The translations under genes and the position numbers were made by a program. Below, piece by piece: positions 22,301 to 33,700 of a stretch of 64,000 bases of DNA (position 1 is the first letter of the stretch; each line of letters begins with the position of its first letter). Under the pieces are notes generated by a model. The model was not told the DNA's origin and ran no database searches. It saw only the letters and a program-made list of their open reading frames with translations. Source of the DNA: Allolobophora icterica (lineage: Eukaryota; Annelida; Clitellata; Crassiclitellata; Lumbricidae). The stretch covers positions 90,260,562-90,324,561 of the forward strand of contig OY744604.1 in the NCBI GenBank assembly GCA_963556255.1, written 5' to 3'.

Positions 22301-23580
22301 GTTAGAGAGCAGCGCCACACTGAGTAAAACGAAGAAAACTTCTCGCGGTCTGAATTTTTTAAAAGATTTTCTGAAGTATTGCGGGGGCCGGATAATAAGT
22401 GTTGGCGGGCCGGATCCGGCCCGCGGGCCGTAGTTTGCCCACCTCTGCCCTACATGTACTGTACGTAATAAAACTTGTTTTAAAAATAATTGCTCTTAGA
22501 AGTAGGACAGTGAATACAAATTTCAGGCACTTTGGAAAAAAGATATTCAGATTTTTCAAAAACCATTTTAGCACCGTTTTAGGACGGGCAATCATCTAGT
22601 GTAGGCCTATTATTAATAATATACTTTGTTTTCGTGATTTAACTTAATGTTATCTCCAAGCCCAGACACTATATATGGCAAAGTTTGTGCTGATGATATA
22701 GGTCTAGCGTAAAATGCAATTGAAGCCAGTAGGCCTAAGTTAAGATCGCTGAAGAATGCCCGCTTTTCTGGCCAAGAACCACAGAGCAAGTGGCCTCATG
22801 ATTGATAGCTTGACTGATGTCCAAGACGGTTCATTGGTCTTGCTATGTGTTTCTTTAGGAGCTAATAAGCTACTGCATCATGACAGTTATTCTCCTCATC
22901 AGCGGAATTATAGCAGCGGCGAGAGCCGTTGAGTACTCCGACTACTACGCCTACGAGTGTAGGCCTGAAAGCATCTTCGGCGCTACTTCGGTATGTGACA
23001 GTTAAATTAGAATTAAATAAATGAACTCGGCATATAAAGTTTTGATTATTCGTCTAAATAAACTAGGCTATATACAAACCTTGAACACACACATATATAA
23101 ATAAATATATATATATATATATATTATCACTGTCTGTTACTGTATCTAATAAAACTTAGTCTTTAAGACCCGCCATTACCCTCTGTCGTCTGATTTCTGG
23201 TTTGTCTGACTTGTAGGATTTCTACCAAGTTCTCTGATTCTTTGACTACAGCTTTCCTTTAAACGACAATTGATTGATGCCTTGTGCAATATAAAACGGC
23301 GCTATAGAAACCATTAGATTTTAAGAAGGCATCGCCTCATCTCCTATAACTTCAAAATTGTAGTTGAAATATTGTGACTTAGTTACTGTTGCGTAAGGTT
23401 CTACAAATAATTATGTCGTGTGAATTTCAGTTCTTTGCCTTCGCAGCGGCAATTACCTGCGGAGTTGACGCCGTTCTGCAGATCATGGCTTACAGGAGTG
23501 GCAATGTCCACACATCCACCACTACCGCGACAGTCACAACAACCACCACTTCATCATCCGCTGTCAGAGTTGAATACTAG
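14019..23580 (+). CDS. MAL-like MARVEL tetraspan membrane protein, copy 1 (4 exons)
   Basis: Hand-built from exons 14019-14096, 14518-14682, 22859-22990 and 23431-23580. All introns are GT-AG and phase 0, giving 174 aa and a TAG stop. Domains: short cytosolic N-terminus with RCECPPTYLRTIPGLLKIFE (the MARVEL entry, compare the LPDLLFIFE type of MAL); TM1 ~20-38; loop 1 with GCPWGYLGGGW; TM2 ~50-73; TM3 ~83-102; loop 2; TM4 ~126-147 (CGVDAVLQIMAY); Thr/Ser-rich cytosolic tail. Length and exon layout fit the MAL/plasmolipin group, which works in apical or raft vesicle trafficking; the role here is inferred. A T-rich tract ending in AG before TTCTCTGAAA, seen in all three copies just upstream of the ATG, suggests a 5-prime-UTR intron. 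Intron 2 is swollen to 8.2 kb by transposons. Confidence 0.85.
14464..14499 (+). repeat. 36-bp direct repeat, copy 2, at the exon-2 branch-point region
   Basis: Identical to 11859-11894. It replaces the GGGACTA.T.ACTAC sequence present at this spot in copies 2 and 3 and leaves the pyrimidine tract and AG intact. Confidence 0.85.
14518..14682 (+). CDS. MAL-like copy 1, exon 2
   Basis: 55 codons between TTTTCAG and GTAAGT. Encodes most of TM1, loop 1 with CPWGYLGGGW, and TM2 (SSFITITIWLILHLI). Phase 0 at both ends. Confidence 0.87.
14990..15480 (-). mobile_element. LINE 3-prime fragment in intron 2 (shared with copy 2)
   Basis: Minus-strand frames encode an L2/CR1-type C-terminus: SAFAGKYVVPGTRLVFGGHS then FTVAGPSILNSVPPHF. 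The orthologous fragment sits at the same place in intron 2 of copy 2 (31880-32400) and is missing from copy 3, so it entered before the copy 1/2 split. Confidence 0.72.
15481..16478. other. Intron 2 remainder with (TTA)n microsatellite
   Basis: Ancestral intron sequence alignable with 32400-32780 of copy 2 up to about 16040, then extra DNA. A pure (TTA)n array lies at 16280-16372. No gene seen. Confidence 0.6.
16640..16963 (+). mobile_element. LINE 3-prime fragment (continues at 20001-20042)
   Basis: A degraded L2/CR1-type C-terminus with RAFSVVGPSTWNQL in one frame and YCRGLAGSASE before the 3-prime end. It is cut at 16963 by the hAT-like element at 16964-19992 and resumes as GGCGCTATATTAAATTTTT with an AATG tail at about 20001-20042. 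Confidence 0.7.
17527..18418 (+). mobile_element. L2/CR1-like LINE 3-prime fragment with (GATAA)n tail
   Basis: A truncated LINE inside the third-level hAT-like element. The ORF runs 17580-18314, the 3-prime UTR ends GAGAGGCGCTTTATAAATAA, and the tail is a GATAA repeat. A possible 7-bp duplication, ACTATTC, is at 17520-17526 and 18419-18425. Confidence 0.85.
17580..18314 (+). pseudogene. LINE reverse transcriptase C-terminal part
   Basis: 244 codons open: MSSNRLNLNSSKTQLIWFGT, VRDLGVTLDSTLSFSEHLSH, VHAFICCRIDYCNSLFAGLP, LNAAARLIARFPRFSHITTF, then LHWLPVASRIQYKVLLLV and SLWNDLPP. It is the region after RT motif C. There is no YADD and no endonuclease, so it cannot act alone. Confidence 0.85.
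18860..19110 (-). mobile_element. Possible LINE C-terminal scrap
   Basis: The minus strand reads RRSTRSSFALPSPHR, then, after a frame break, LNKLSPELRQISDPS and HSKHKTLLF, which resembles the C-terminal end of an L2-type ORF2. Weak, and the clade cannot be told. Confidence 0.4.
19710..19942. mobile_element. MITE-B copy 2 (hAT-type, 8-bp TSD CTCCCGGC)
   Basis: 233 bp. Left CATTGGCGGCGATCC, right AGATCGCCGCCAGTG. The perfect duplication CTCCCGGC is at 19702-19709 and 19943-19950. Shares CCCCAAATTTAGAAGAAAGA and AGATCAGTTCAAAAG with the other two copies. Confidence 0.9.
20617..21935 (+). mobile_element. LINE-D (CR1/L2-like) 3-prime fragment
   Basis: Broken frames give WMSSNLLCLYLSKAEYIILG, then in shifted frames LDSTQIKRLQLIQK, KYLRGLFTIQATRS and APRLWNDLPLEFRRF. 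The tail GCATTTATTAGGCGTTACAAT is interrupted by MITE-A copy 2. Relatives: 47705-48000 and 55830-55965. The short inverted pair CTTCTGCCCTCTACCG (~20600) / CGGTAGAGGGCAGAAG (~22085) brackets it. Confidence 0.7.
21713..21917. mobile_element. MITE-A copy 2 (8-bp TSD GTTACAAT)
   Basis: 205 bp. Left CATAGGAGTAATTTG, right CAAAGTTACGCCTTTG. The perfect duplication GTTACAAT is at 21705-21712 and 21918-21925, inside the 3-prime tail of LINE-D. Confidence 0.9.
22859..22990 (+). CDS. MAL-like copy 1, exon 3
   Basis: 44 codons between TTTAG and GTATGTG. Encodes TM3 (ELISYCIMTVILLISGIIAA) and the variable second extracellular loop, with YSDYYAYECRPES and the conserved exit FGATS. Confidence 0.87.
23431..23580 (+). 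CDS. MAL-like copy 1, exon 4
   Basis: 49 codons plus TAG, after the acceptor TTTCAG. TM4 with FFAFAAAITCGVDAVLQ, then a YRSG turn and a Thr/Ser-rich tail ending VRVEY. Nearly identical in the TM part in all three copies. Confidence 0.87.
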   Translation, partial: FFAFAAAITCGVDAVLQIMAYRSGNVHTSTTTATVTTTTTSSSAVRVEY

Positions 23581-25267
<1,687 letters not shown>

Positions 25268-25380
25268 TAGAGGAGGGTAAATAGAGTAATGGTAACACTC
25301 GTGGCCAGGAGAGCATTAGAACACGGTTCGATACCCGTATCAATAGTGCGGTCCTTGCATGGCTGCCAAACCGTTTGAAG
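25268..25380 (+). mobile_element. tRNA-derived SINE (type 2), copy 1
   Basis: A-box-like TAGAGTAATGGTAACACTCG and B-box-like CGGTTCGATACCCG, followed by TCCTTGCATGGCTGCCAAAC. Shared with 55484-55600. LINE-B follows directly, so its 3-prime tail may be cut off. Confidence 0.65.
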
Positions 25381-25940
25381 TCTGCTTATTTCATTCATTC
25401 TCAGATTTATATAGCGCCTCCTCAAAGGAACTACTCAGAGGCGTTACCGACTCCAGCACGGCCAAAAAGAACAGTTTTCAGGCGGTCGTAGAAGGTGCCA
25501 GAGGAAGACCTAGGATGTAGGCGCAGCTCAAGAGGAAGGCCATTCCACATGGTCGAGAAGGCCGATTTTGTATTATGGCAGTACGGGCAAACGGGACAGA
25601 GAGCACCCCTCCCCGCCGAGCGGAGGATTCTAGCAGTCCGAGAAGCTGACACCGGCCGGAAGAGGTCTATCAAGTATGTTGATGCGAGACCCAGTTGACA
25701 CAGCCAACCCAAGGAGGCGATCCTGTACTCAATGTGCTGTCGTACAGGGAGCCAATGTAGGACCTGCAGTTTATAATTTGACACATAGCCAAAATATGGT
25801 ATTTGGACAATAAGGCGCGCAGTGGAACGCAAGATGTGGTCAAGGCAGTCTTGGCGAGCAGAAGGGAGGCCAGAGTAAAGAGAAAGGAAATAGTCAAGAC
25901 GAGCTGTGACGGAAAAGTGTACAAGTGTAGTTGCTGCTGT

Positions 25941-26178
<238 letters not shown>

Positions 26179-26444
26179 GTATGAAACTGAGTAAAGGTAT
26201 TCGCGGCTGAGGCGATGAAGGTGTGGTGCAAAGTTAGTTCCTGGTCGAGTAAAATGCCAAGGTCGCGGACAGAGGCAGAACAAGTAATGCCAGGAAACTC
26301 TGCGCAGAGAGAGGAAAGGTTAAGTTTAGGGAATTGCTGACGGGTACCCAGCCACATAAATTTAGTTTTAGAAGGATTTAAGCGGAGGCGGTTTGGCGTC
26401 ATCCACATTTCCAAATCAGACTGTTTCTGGGCCATAGCCGCTGC

Positions 26445-27354
26445 CATAGTTCGAGAATTCGCATTTTACGAATTTTAAGAATTCTAAAAATTCACGAATT
26501 TTAACGAATTTTAAAACTGCAGTTTTAAAATTCGTAAAAATTCGTAAAATAAAAAAATACAATTCTTTGCCATGGCAACGAATTTTATTATTTGTTTACT
26601 TTTCAACTTTTTAATGTCATAGGCAATCAATCAGCCGTAAAAGATAGCTAACTAGCAACATAATAGTACTGATATTCAGTTACTGTTCTACTTGGAGTCT
26701 TGAACTTCGATTTCTATCATAGTTTGGGTGTGTGACTGTGTCAGTCAGCAGAACGAAAAACCACCAGTGCCCCATGCAGCTCCAGTGTCACCAGTCAGCC
26801 ACTAACACAGCTTGCAACCAGACATGGTTAAAAAGGGTTGGCAACGTTCACCGAGCTGTGTCTTCTACTTCATCGTCCTCTGATTCTGAGTCAGGAATAG
26901 CCCACTGCTCCCACTCAACTCGGGTTTCTGTATTTTTGCCATGCTAATACTCCCGAATTCGGGCAGAACAACCAACAAATTCCTTGTCACTAAAACTACA
27001 CTGCATTTTTGGATTACCCTTTCATTCTCCTCCAAAATTACTACACATTTCTACCCCGGTCCATGTTCTTTCGTCTTTAAAAAATTAGATTTTTACTAAA
27101 TTAACTCGTTACGTAATAAACTTTTATATTAAATTTTACAATAAATTCTAAGCAGAAGCTTAACACAACAAATCATGACGTCATCATATTTGTTGGTGTT
27201 GCTTACGCTGTTTTTGCAAAGCTCACTGTCAATGTAAAATGGCCCAACAATGGCCCAACGAATTTTTACGAATTTTTACGAATTTTAAAATATACCAAAA
27301 ATTCGCGAATTTTTACGAATTTTAAAACCGAAAGTCACGAATTCTCGAACTATG
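26445..27354. mobile_element. hAT-like element with ACGAATTTTA subterminal repeats, TSD GCCGCTGC
   Basis: 910 bp. Inverted ends CATAGTTCGAGAATTCG and CGAATTCTCGAACTATG. The perfect 8-bp duplication GCCGCTGC is at 26437-26444 and 27355-27362. The ends are dense in ACGAATTTTA / AATTCGTAAA words. No transposase. It interrupts LINE-B copy 2. Confidence 0.92.
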
Positions 27355-27832
27355 GCCGCTGCAATAGAAGCATCATCATGCAGCGGGCAGTGCATGTATG
27401 TCTGCGTGTCATCTGCATAGAGCTGGGCTAAAGCGCCATGATCCGAGACGAGCAGGGGTAGGCCAGAGGTGTATATGATGTACAGTAGCGGGCCAAGAAC
27501 TGAGCCTTGGGGCAGACCATACGGGGCAGGGACCCACAGAGTCGAGCCATGCACCACCCTGAGAGAACGCCCAGAGAAAAAAGAGCTAACCCACTTTAGA
27601 AAATGTCCAGCCAGCCCAAACGTAATTTGCAACCGCTATAGTAGGATGTCATGGTCTACAGTGTCAAAAGCGGCGCTAACATCGAACAGGGCCAGCAGAG
27701 TCAACTCTGCTATGTCGATATAGCTCCGTAGATGTCTGATAATGGTACATAATATACCTACACCACACAGATGATGATGTCTTCTGAATGCCTTAGTAAT
27801 ATTATGCACTTTTGTTGTTATTATTATTCCTG

Positions 27833-28007
27833 CATTTATTAAGCGCCATTACATAATGACTAATCATCAATTGATGGCGCTGAACATTTGCTGGGAAAGG
27901 ACTCGAATCCGCGGTACAAGCCGAGCGTTGTAACCAATCGGCTTCCATACCCACTGCCTCACATAGACTTATCTAACACGCGGTCGGGTTCTAGCAGGAT
28001 AAGTCTA
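27833..28007 (-). mobile_element. tRNA-derived SINE, copy 2
   Basis: The same unit as 9845-10046: B box CGGATTCGAGTCC and body GATGGCGCTTAATAAATGC on the minus strand. Shared flanking words (CACGCGGTCGGGTTCTAGCA) show that the two loci match beyond the SINE head. Confidence 0.7.
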
Positions 28008-28529
28008 CTGTGTTTTGCCTATTGTCTGGTTGCAGTAGTGTAAACCGGACACATTATAATTATTTCGTTGTGATCAAATCCGGTTTGGCAAGCATTCACC
28101 AAAATAAGAGACAAGTGCTGTCGGCAATTAGGGTTGCCAGGCGTCCGGTAATGAATGAATGTATTTATAGACAATCTGTCCCGTCTGAAATTTCAGACGT
28201 CACCGGACATGAAGGTGTACGGTAATTTACAGTAAATAATTATTGTTAACAATAAGTGTTGGAATACATCACTCTCGGAGGACCTGGACATCATAAATAG
28301 GCCTATCTATCGTAAGTTCGTAACAATTACATTTACAAGTAGGCTACTTGTTAAATTTTATTTGAAATTTACGATGACGAAATTACGAACTCTAGGCCTA
28401 CTGTAGGCTACAGTGTACAGTGCGCAAGCATTCGTTTATTACGATTTACGAGTTAACTCATCATAATAAATTGTAATTGTAACCGAACATTTATATATCG
28501 CAACTCAGATCAGCGGCGGTCTCGACCCA

Positions 28530-29215
28530 CATCAGTGCCAGCACTGGAAAAAAGAAAAGTTTTCAAGCGTCTACGGTACGGAATTTGTCAGGAGAGGGGG
28601 CAAGAAGCTCTGCGGATGGACTGGGGAAGACTGTTCCAGGCTGAAGGACTCACACAGGCAAAGCTCCTGGATTGGGCCGTGGAAGAGTGCATTACGTGGA
28701 ACAACCATAAGGACACGGGCCGAGGATCTCACCGAGGTCCTCGCAGGCAAGGAAGAAACTGAGGTGCAGAAATTCATTAGGTAAGACGGAACAGACCCAG
28801 TGAGGCAGTTGCGCATGAGGGTGAGGTTTTTGAACTGAATATTCTGTTGGGCAGGAAGCCAGTGGAGGTAATCGCGAATAAAGGCAGAGATGTGGGCAAA
28901 CTTAGGAATATCACCTATAAGCCGAGCAGCAGCATTAATTAGACTTAAGTTTGTGCATATTGGCGGAGGAAAAACCAATGTACACAGCATTGCCAAAGTC
29001 CACCGGAGTCCAGATCAGAGCGCGGACCAATGTAGTGACAGAATGAACCGGAATACACCTGAGGATGGATCGAAGCTGGCGCAGATGAAAAACAAGATCG
29101 GGATACAAGGCTAATATGATCGGTGAAGGAAGGATAGGATCGTGGACAATACCTAAGCCACGAACAGAGGAGGAGAACTGAATGAGAGGAACCTGAGAAA
29201 TGTACAGCTTTTAAG
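28530..29215 (-). mobile_element. L2/CR1-like LINE 3-prime fragment
   Basis: Minus-strand frames read SSVRGLGIVHDP, NAAARLIGDIPKFAHISAFI, RDYLHWLPAQQNIQFKNLTL and VPSYLMNFCTSVSSLPART. Several stops and a frameshift; dead. Lies between copy 1 and copy 2 of the MAL-like genes. Confidence 0.72.
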
Positions 29216-29584
29216 TTTAGACGTTTTCAAAGCTACCATAAGTTTTATAACTACTTTTTTTCAACAGTGCAAATAACAGTGTAGCATATTTACAATTTGC
29301 ATAAATCAGATTGTTTTTTAATATTCATTTTAAAAGTAACTTTTCAATTTTTACTGCTGTTTCGTTATCAGTCATGGGCTGCGCCCCTCTGACCTTCTGA
29401 CGGCCCTGACCGGAAGCTTGTCCAACGCCCCTGAACCGATCTGGGGACATCGACCCCAGACCCTCATGACGCGTTCGCCATAGTCCGGTAATTTCCTCAA
29501 CCCTATCGGCATTATGGGATTTTATGCATATGCAATGTAAGACTTGATATTATAGAAGATGTTATCGCCACAACATCTGTCTCA

Positions 29585-29710
29585 CGTTAATAAAAGACTG
29601 TGTGTGTTGCGCGATAGTCTAGTGATTACCCTACTGGACTGCAAACCAAGAGTTCGGGCTTCAAATCTCCGCCAGAGCAAATATTCCTGCCCCACTCATG
29701 CGGCCTGCCA
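29585..29710 (+). mobile_element. tRNA-derived SINE (type 3)
   Basis: tRNA-like head GCGCGATAGTCTAGTGATTA with a diverged B box GGGCTTCAAATCTC, then ACTCATGCGGCCTGCCAC. The anticodon arm and acceptor stem do not close, so I call a SINE and not a tRNA gene. Confidence 0.55.
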
Positions 29711-30430
29711 CATAGCCAACTCGGCCAAATTCAGTACACTGATCATGAAAAGATCGGACGGCAAGGGAGAAGACTAGTCGTATATCAAGGCCAAGATATT
29801 AAGTAACTTACACATGGGTTAACCAAACACTGCTTGAAAACAAAGATTACTTACTCACTCACTTACTTACCCGTAGGTCCTCTGTCAGGAAATCCTATTT
29901 AGAATTTTGAAGCGTCTTTCTTCATGTTGTGCTGTGTCAGTTCAGCCAGTATAGTCTAGTCTCGGCGTTAATAGGTGATTTACAACAGATACGTAATAGA
30001 TAGGTTCCGTGATCTGTATTCACCTAGCACAGAGCATATCCGCATTCGTCATGTGTTTGTGGACTGAAGGCCTTTGCATTTCTAAATTTAATGAAGTTAG
30101 GCCACATTGTCGCCCGTAGGCCTAACTAAAGTCCGGTTTTGCAGTTCGTGCTTTGAAATTTGATTCTAACGATCCTGTTTAACCCAAGCGCGAGCAATTA
30201 AACGAATCCGTGGGCGTGAAGTTGGCTTCTGCTTATTTGAGCCAGTTCAGTGAAGTTGTGGTATATTTATTTGCCCGTCAATTCAGACGGGTAGATCAAT
30301 ATCACACTGCTGGTCCTATGAGATTTTGCGATTAATGCATCGAGCTGATGCAGTGCACGATTCGAATAAGCTTGGTCAAGTTTGAGTTGAATGAATGTGG
30401 AAGACGTCCACAATACCACGTCCATAATGA
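29711..30430. other. Intergenic DNA before copy 2, no gene recognised
   Basis: Unique-looking sequence with a short ACTTACTCACTC run near 29850. From about 30440 it becomes alignable with 12160-12270 upstream of copy 1. Confidence 0.4.
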
Positions 30431-30643
30431 ATTGGAAAATAATCTGTTTCTGTTATAAACTGAGCATAGGGGTCTACAAAGAATGCATTGGGGGGGGGGG
30501 GGGCTTAAATCTTAAATCTTAGACTTAAATCTAAGCCTAAATCTCTTAATCGGATTTGTCATCTTCTTTTAGAATGTTAGACCTACTTCATTTTTGTTTG
30601 TTACAATTGGATTCCTTATAATGATTTTGTAGTTCTCTGAAAT

Positions 30644-30721
30644 ATGGATGGACATCTAAGATGCGAATGTCCGCCGACTTATCTACGAACCGAACCTGGG
30701 CTATTGAAAATAGTTGAGATT
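30644..30721 (+). CDS. MAL-like copy 2, exon 1
   Basis: 26 codons from the ATG to a GTAGGT donor. Keeps the RCECPPTYLRT core. The ATG context AAATATGG is the same as in copy 3. Confidence 0.83.
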
Positions 30722-33700
30722 GTAGGTTCTAAACCAAATAAGTTTCGCTGTTGGCGTAGGATTGATATTATTCCATTCGCCTAAACGTATTTCTTTCAAA
30801 AGTGCATACAATCATGGCCACAAGTTTGCGAACACATACTTTTCGGCACATTTCTTAATGTTTTGATGGTGTTTGGGCTATTTATGAGATATTTTCTTAT
30901 TTATTGTGTTTCTTTTTGCTATCATGTTAAATAGTTGAAAAATAGTTTAAAAGTTACTATTTGGATCATTTTATCCCCATTTTGGTTCTAGTGGTATATT
31001 GTGACATTAAACATTGGAAAAAAACACTTCAGACAGTGTAAACAATCTTGATTTTTTATTCTCTTGCTTTTCAGTGAATTTTTCATTAAAATGAAAAAGT
31101 TCGCATTTTTGGCAATGACCGTAGATGCAATTTTACCTTTCTTGTATTATAGCATCAATTTGTGCTTTTGAAACCTAAGCCCTTGAAAGAGGCTCTGGAA
31201 TTGTGTGACACATTGTATATATAGGCAAAATACTATGTTTTGTTGGAAAAATACTTTATAAACTGCTCTTGTTCCAACACAGGTACGTCTTTCGAACTAC
31301 AGACCCATGTCAAGTGTAGTGATGTCAGGTTTTGACATATGTCATGACATTTTAATGTCTTGTTGGCGTTTCTAGAGAAGGATCATATCTAAGGGACTAA
31401 TTACTACTTTTTCTACTTTTCAGATTTTCACAGTACTGACGTTTTCCATATCATTCGGTTGCCCTTGGGGTCATTTGGGAGGAGGATGGGTAGAATTCAC
31501 TGGAATCATCAGTTTCATCATAGTTACCTTCTGGTTAATACTCCATCTGATCAATTGGATACCACAGATATTTCTCAACCTCCTAGTTGTAAGTGTTGCA
31601 TGTGCACAAATGTTACTTCTAAAATTAATTTAGATTAGTCCTACTTATAAACTGTAATAGGGTTTGTTGCCGGGGATGACAATTGAAAGCATTTTAGGAG
31701 TTCCTATCTCGACAGTGTTGCTGTAAGGCTTGCAAAGTTATGAAAGTTTAAACAAATAGATTCTTACCTCATGTGACGGACCGTCGTCCCGAACAGTCTG
31801 CCATTGCATTCAAGTTCTTTTGCATACAAAACAGTAAAATACAACTGTAATTTGATAATGCCCTCCTTACAAATTTCAGAAGTGCACATTGCAGCCGGGC
31901 AATTTAAGAGCCACAAGTAGACTGGAAGCGGAAAGTTTCAAGTTTAGAGCGAAAGACACTCTTGCTAAGAGAGTTGCGAACATGAAGAGGTAGAGAGTTC
32001 CAGATGGAGGGACCGGCAACTGTGAATGAACGCTGGCCAATGACAAAACGTGTACCAGGAACAACATACTTTTCAGCAGATGCTGGTCGAAAACGGGAGC
32101 GACCTTTTACAGAGTTGCAAGGTGTGACCATGGATGACGTAGGATGGCTGATGATCTGCACGTGCTTTGTTCATGAGGCGTGCGAGCTTGAAGGGGATAC
32201 ACTCACAGACAGGAAGCAAGTGTATAGAACGAAGAGCAGGTGTGATTATATATGGTCTTGGTAGGAGAGTCCAAGACACAATCTCGCAGCCTGATGCAGT
32301 ATTTTGGTTAGAGGAAGCATCGTGGATTCAAAGAGACCACAGAGTACAGAGTTACAGTAGTCAAGTTTCGGCAGGATAACGCAGTTGTTTCAGTTATGCT
32401 AACTCCAAGTTTGAGCACATCAGTCATATGTGGCAGAACAATGCAGCAGACATTTTAAAACTGGGAGCGTTAGTAGTAGTAGTTTCATTTTAACGACACT
32501 GTGTGATAACAGAGATTATTAGCGTCGTCCTCCTTCTATCTCCAGGCTTGGAACTGGCACAGCCAGAGTACGAGCAGTGGCGGAGTGCTAAATATATTCC
32601 TCTGACAGATGAAAAAGGAAACTTGTGTAAAAATAAGTGACTACATTATAGATAAAAAATCTAAACAAGAGACTGCCGCTTGCATGAAAGATATTATTTT
32701 AATTGATAAATAATTAATATATTTTTCTATTTTCCTTCAAAATTCCTCCAATTTTGTCCGTTCTGCAATACATCTATATGTGTACGCAGTGTCATTAAAT
32801 ATGGGTTATTAATAATATACTTTGTTTTCGTGTTTTAATTTAATGTTATCTCAAAGCGTCAGACACTATATGGCAAAGTTTGTGCTGAGGATATAGCGTA
32901 AAAGGCAATTGAAGCAAGTAAGTTAAGATCGCTGAGGAATGTCCACTTCCCTGTCAAAGAACCACAGAGCAAGTCGCCTCATGATTGGTAGCCTGACTGA
33001 TATCCACGACAGTTCTTTGTTTTTGCTATGTGTTGCTTTTAGGAACTAATAAGCTACTGCGTCATGACCGTTATTCTCCTCATCAGCGGAATTGTAGCAG
33101 CGGCGAGAGCCAGTCAGCATTACTACGACCCCTATGGGTGTGGTCCGAACAGCATCATGGGCGCTACTTCGGTATGTGGCAATTAAATTAGAATTATATA
33201 AACGAACTCCGCACATAAAGTTGTGATTATTCATCTAAATAAACTATATAAACAAACCTGTCTTACATTTATGCAGCTATTCTCATCTCTCTCTCTCCTG
33301 GCGCTTTCTGATTTCTCATCCGCGTTTGACATGGTTGACCAAGAGACCCTGCTTCAGCGACTGGAACTGTCCTGTGGCCTTTCTGGTGCTCCTCTTCTTT
33401 GGTTTAAATCATATACCTCTCTGACCGCTCACAATTGGTCGTCCTTGGTGAAACCAGGACTCAGTGGACTGAGGTCGAATGTGGTGTTCCCTAGAGCTTG
33501 ATGCTCGGTCCCATCCTATACATCCTATTCACTGCTACTTTTGAAATGTAGTGAGGTTTGTTTGAGATTATATTCTAGCTACTTCTAAAGTATTGTCCCT
33601 GATATTTTATCACTGTCTGTGACTGTATCTAATCACACTTAGTCTTTAAAGACTAGCCTTTACCCTCCGTCGTCTGACTTCTGGTTTGTCCGATTTGTAG

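Larger units (their letters stand above)
16479..22447. mobile_element. Outer hAT element in intron 2, TSD CCCTACAT
   Basis: Termini CAGAGGTGGGCAAACT and its inverse AGTTTGCCCACCTCTG, with the hAT-typical CGGCCCGCGGGCCG block at the right end. The perfect 8-bp duplication CCCTACAT is at 16471-16478 and 22448-22455. Its ~6-kb span is mostly later insertions: two more hAT-like elements, MITEs A and B, and LINE fragments. No transposase remnant recognised. Confidence 0.9.

Noticed and set aside
29585..29660. Possible tRNA gene
   Set aside because: A and B boxes are present, but the acceptor and anticodon stems do not close; better explained as a SINE.
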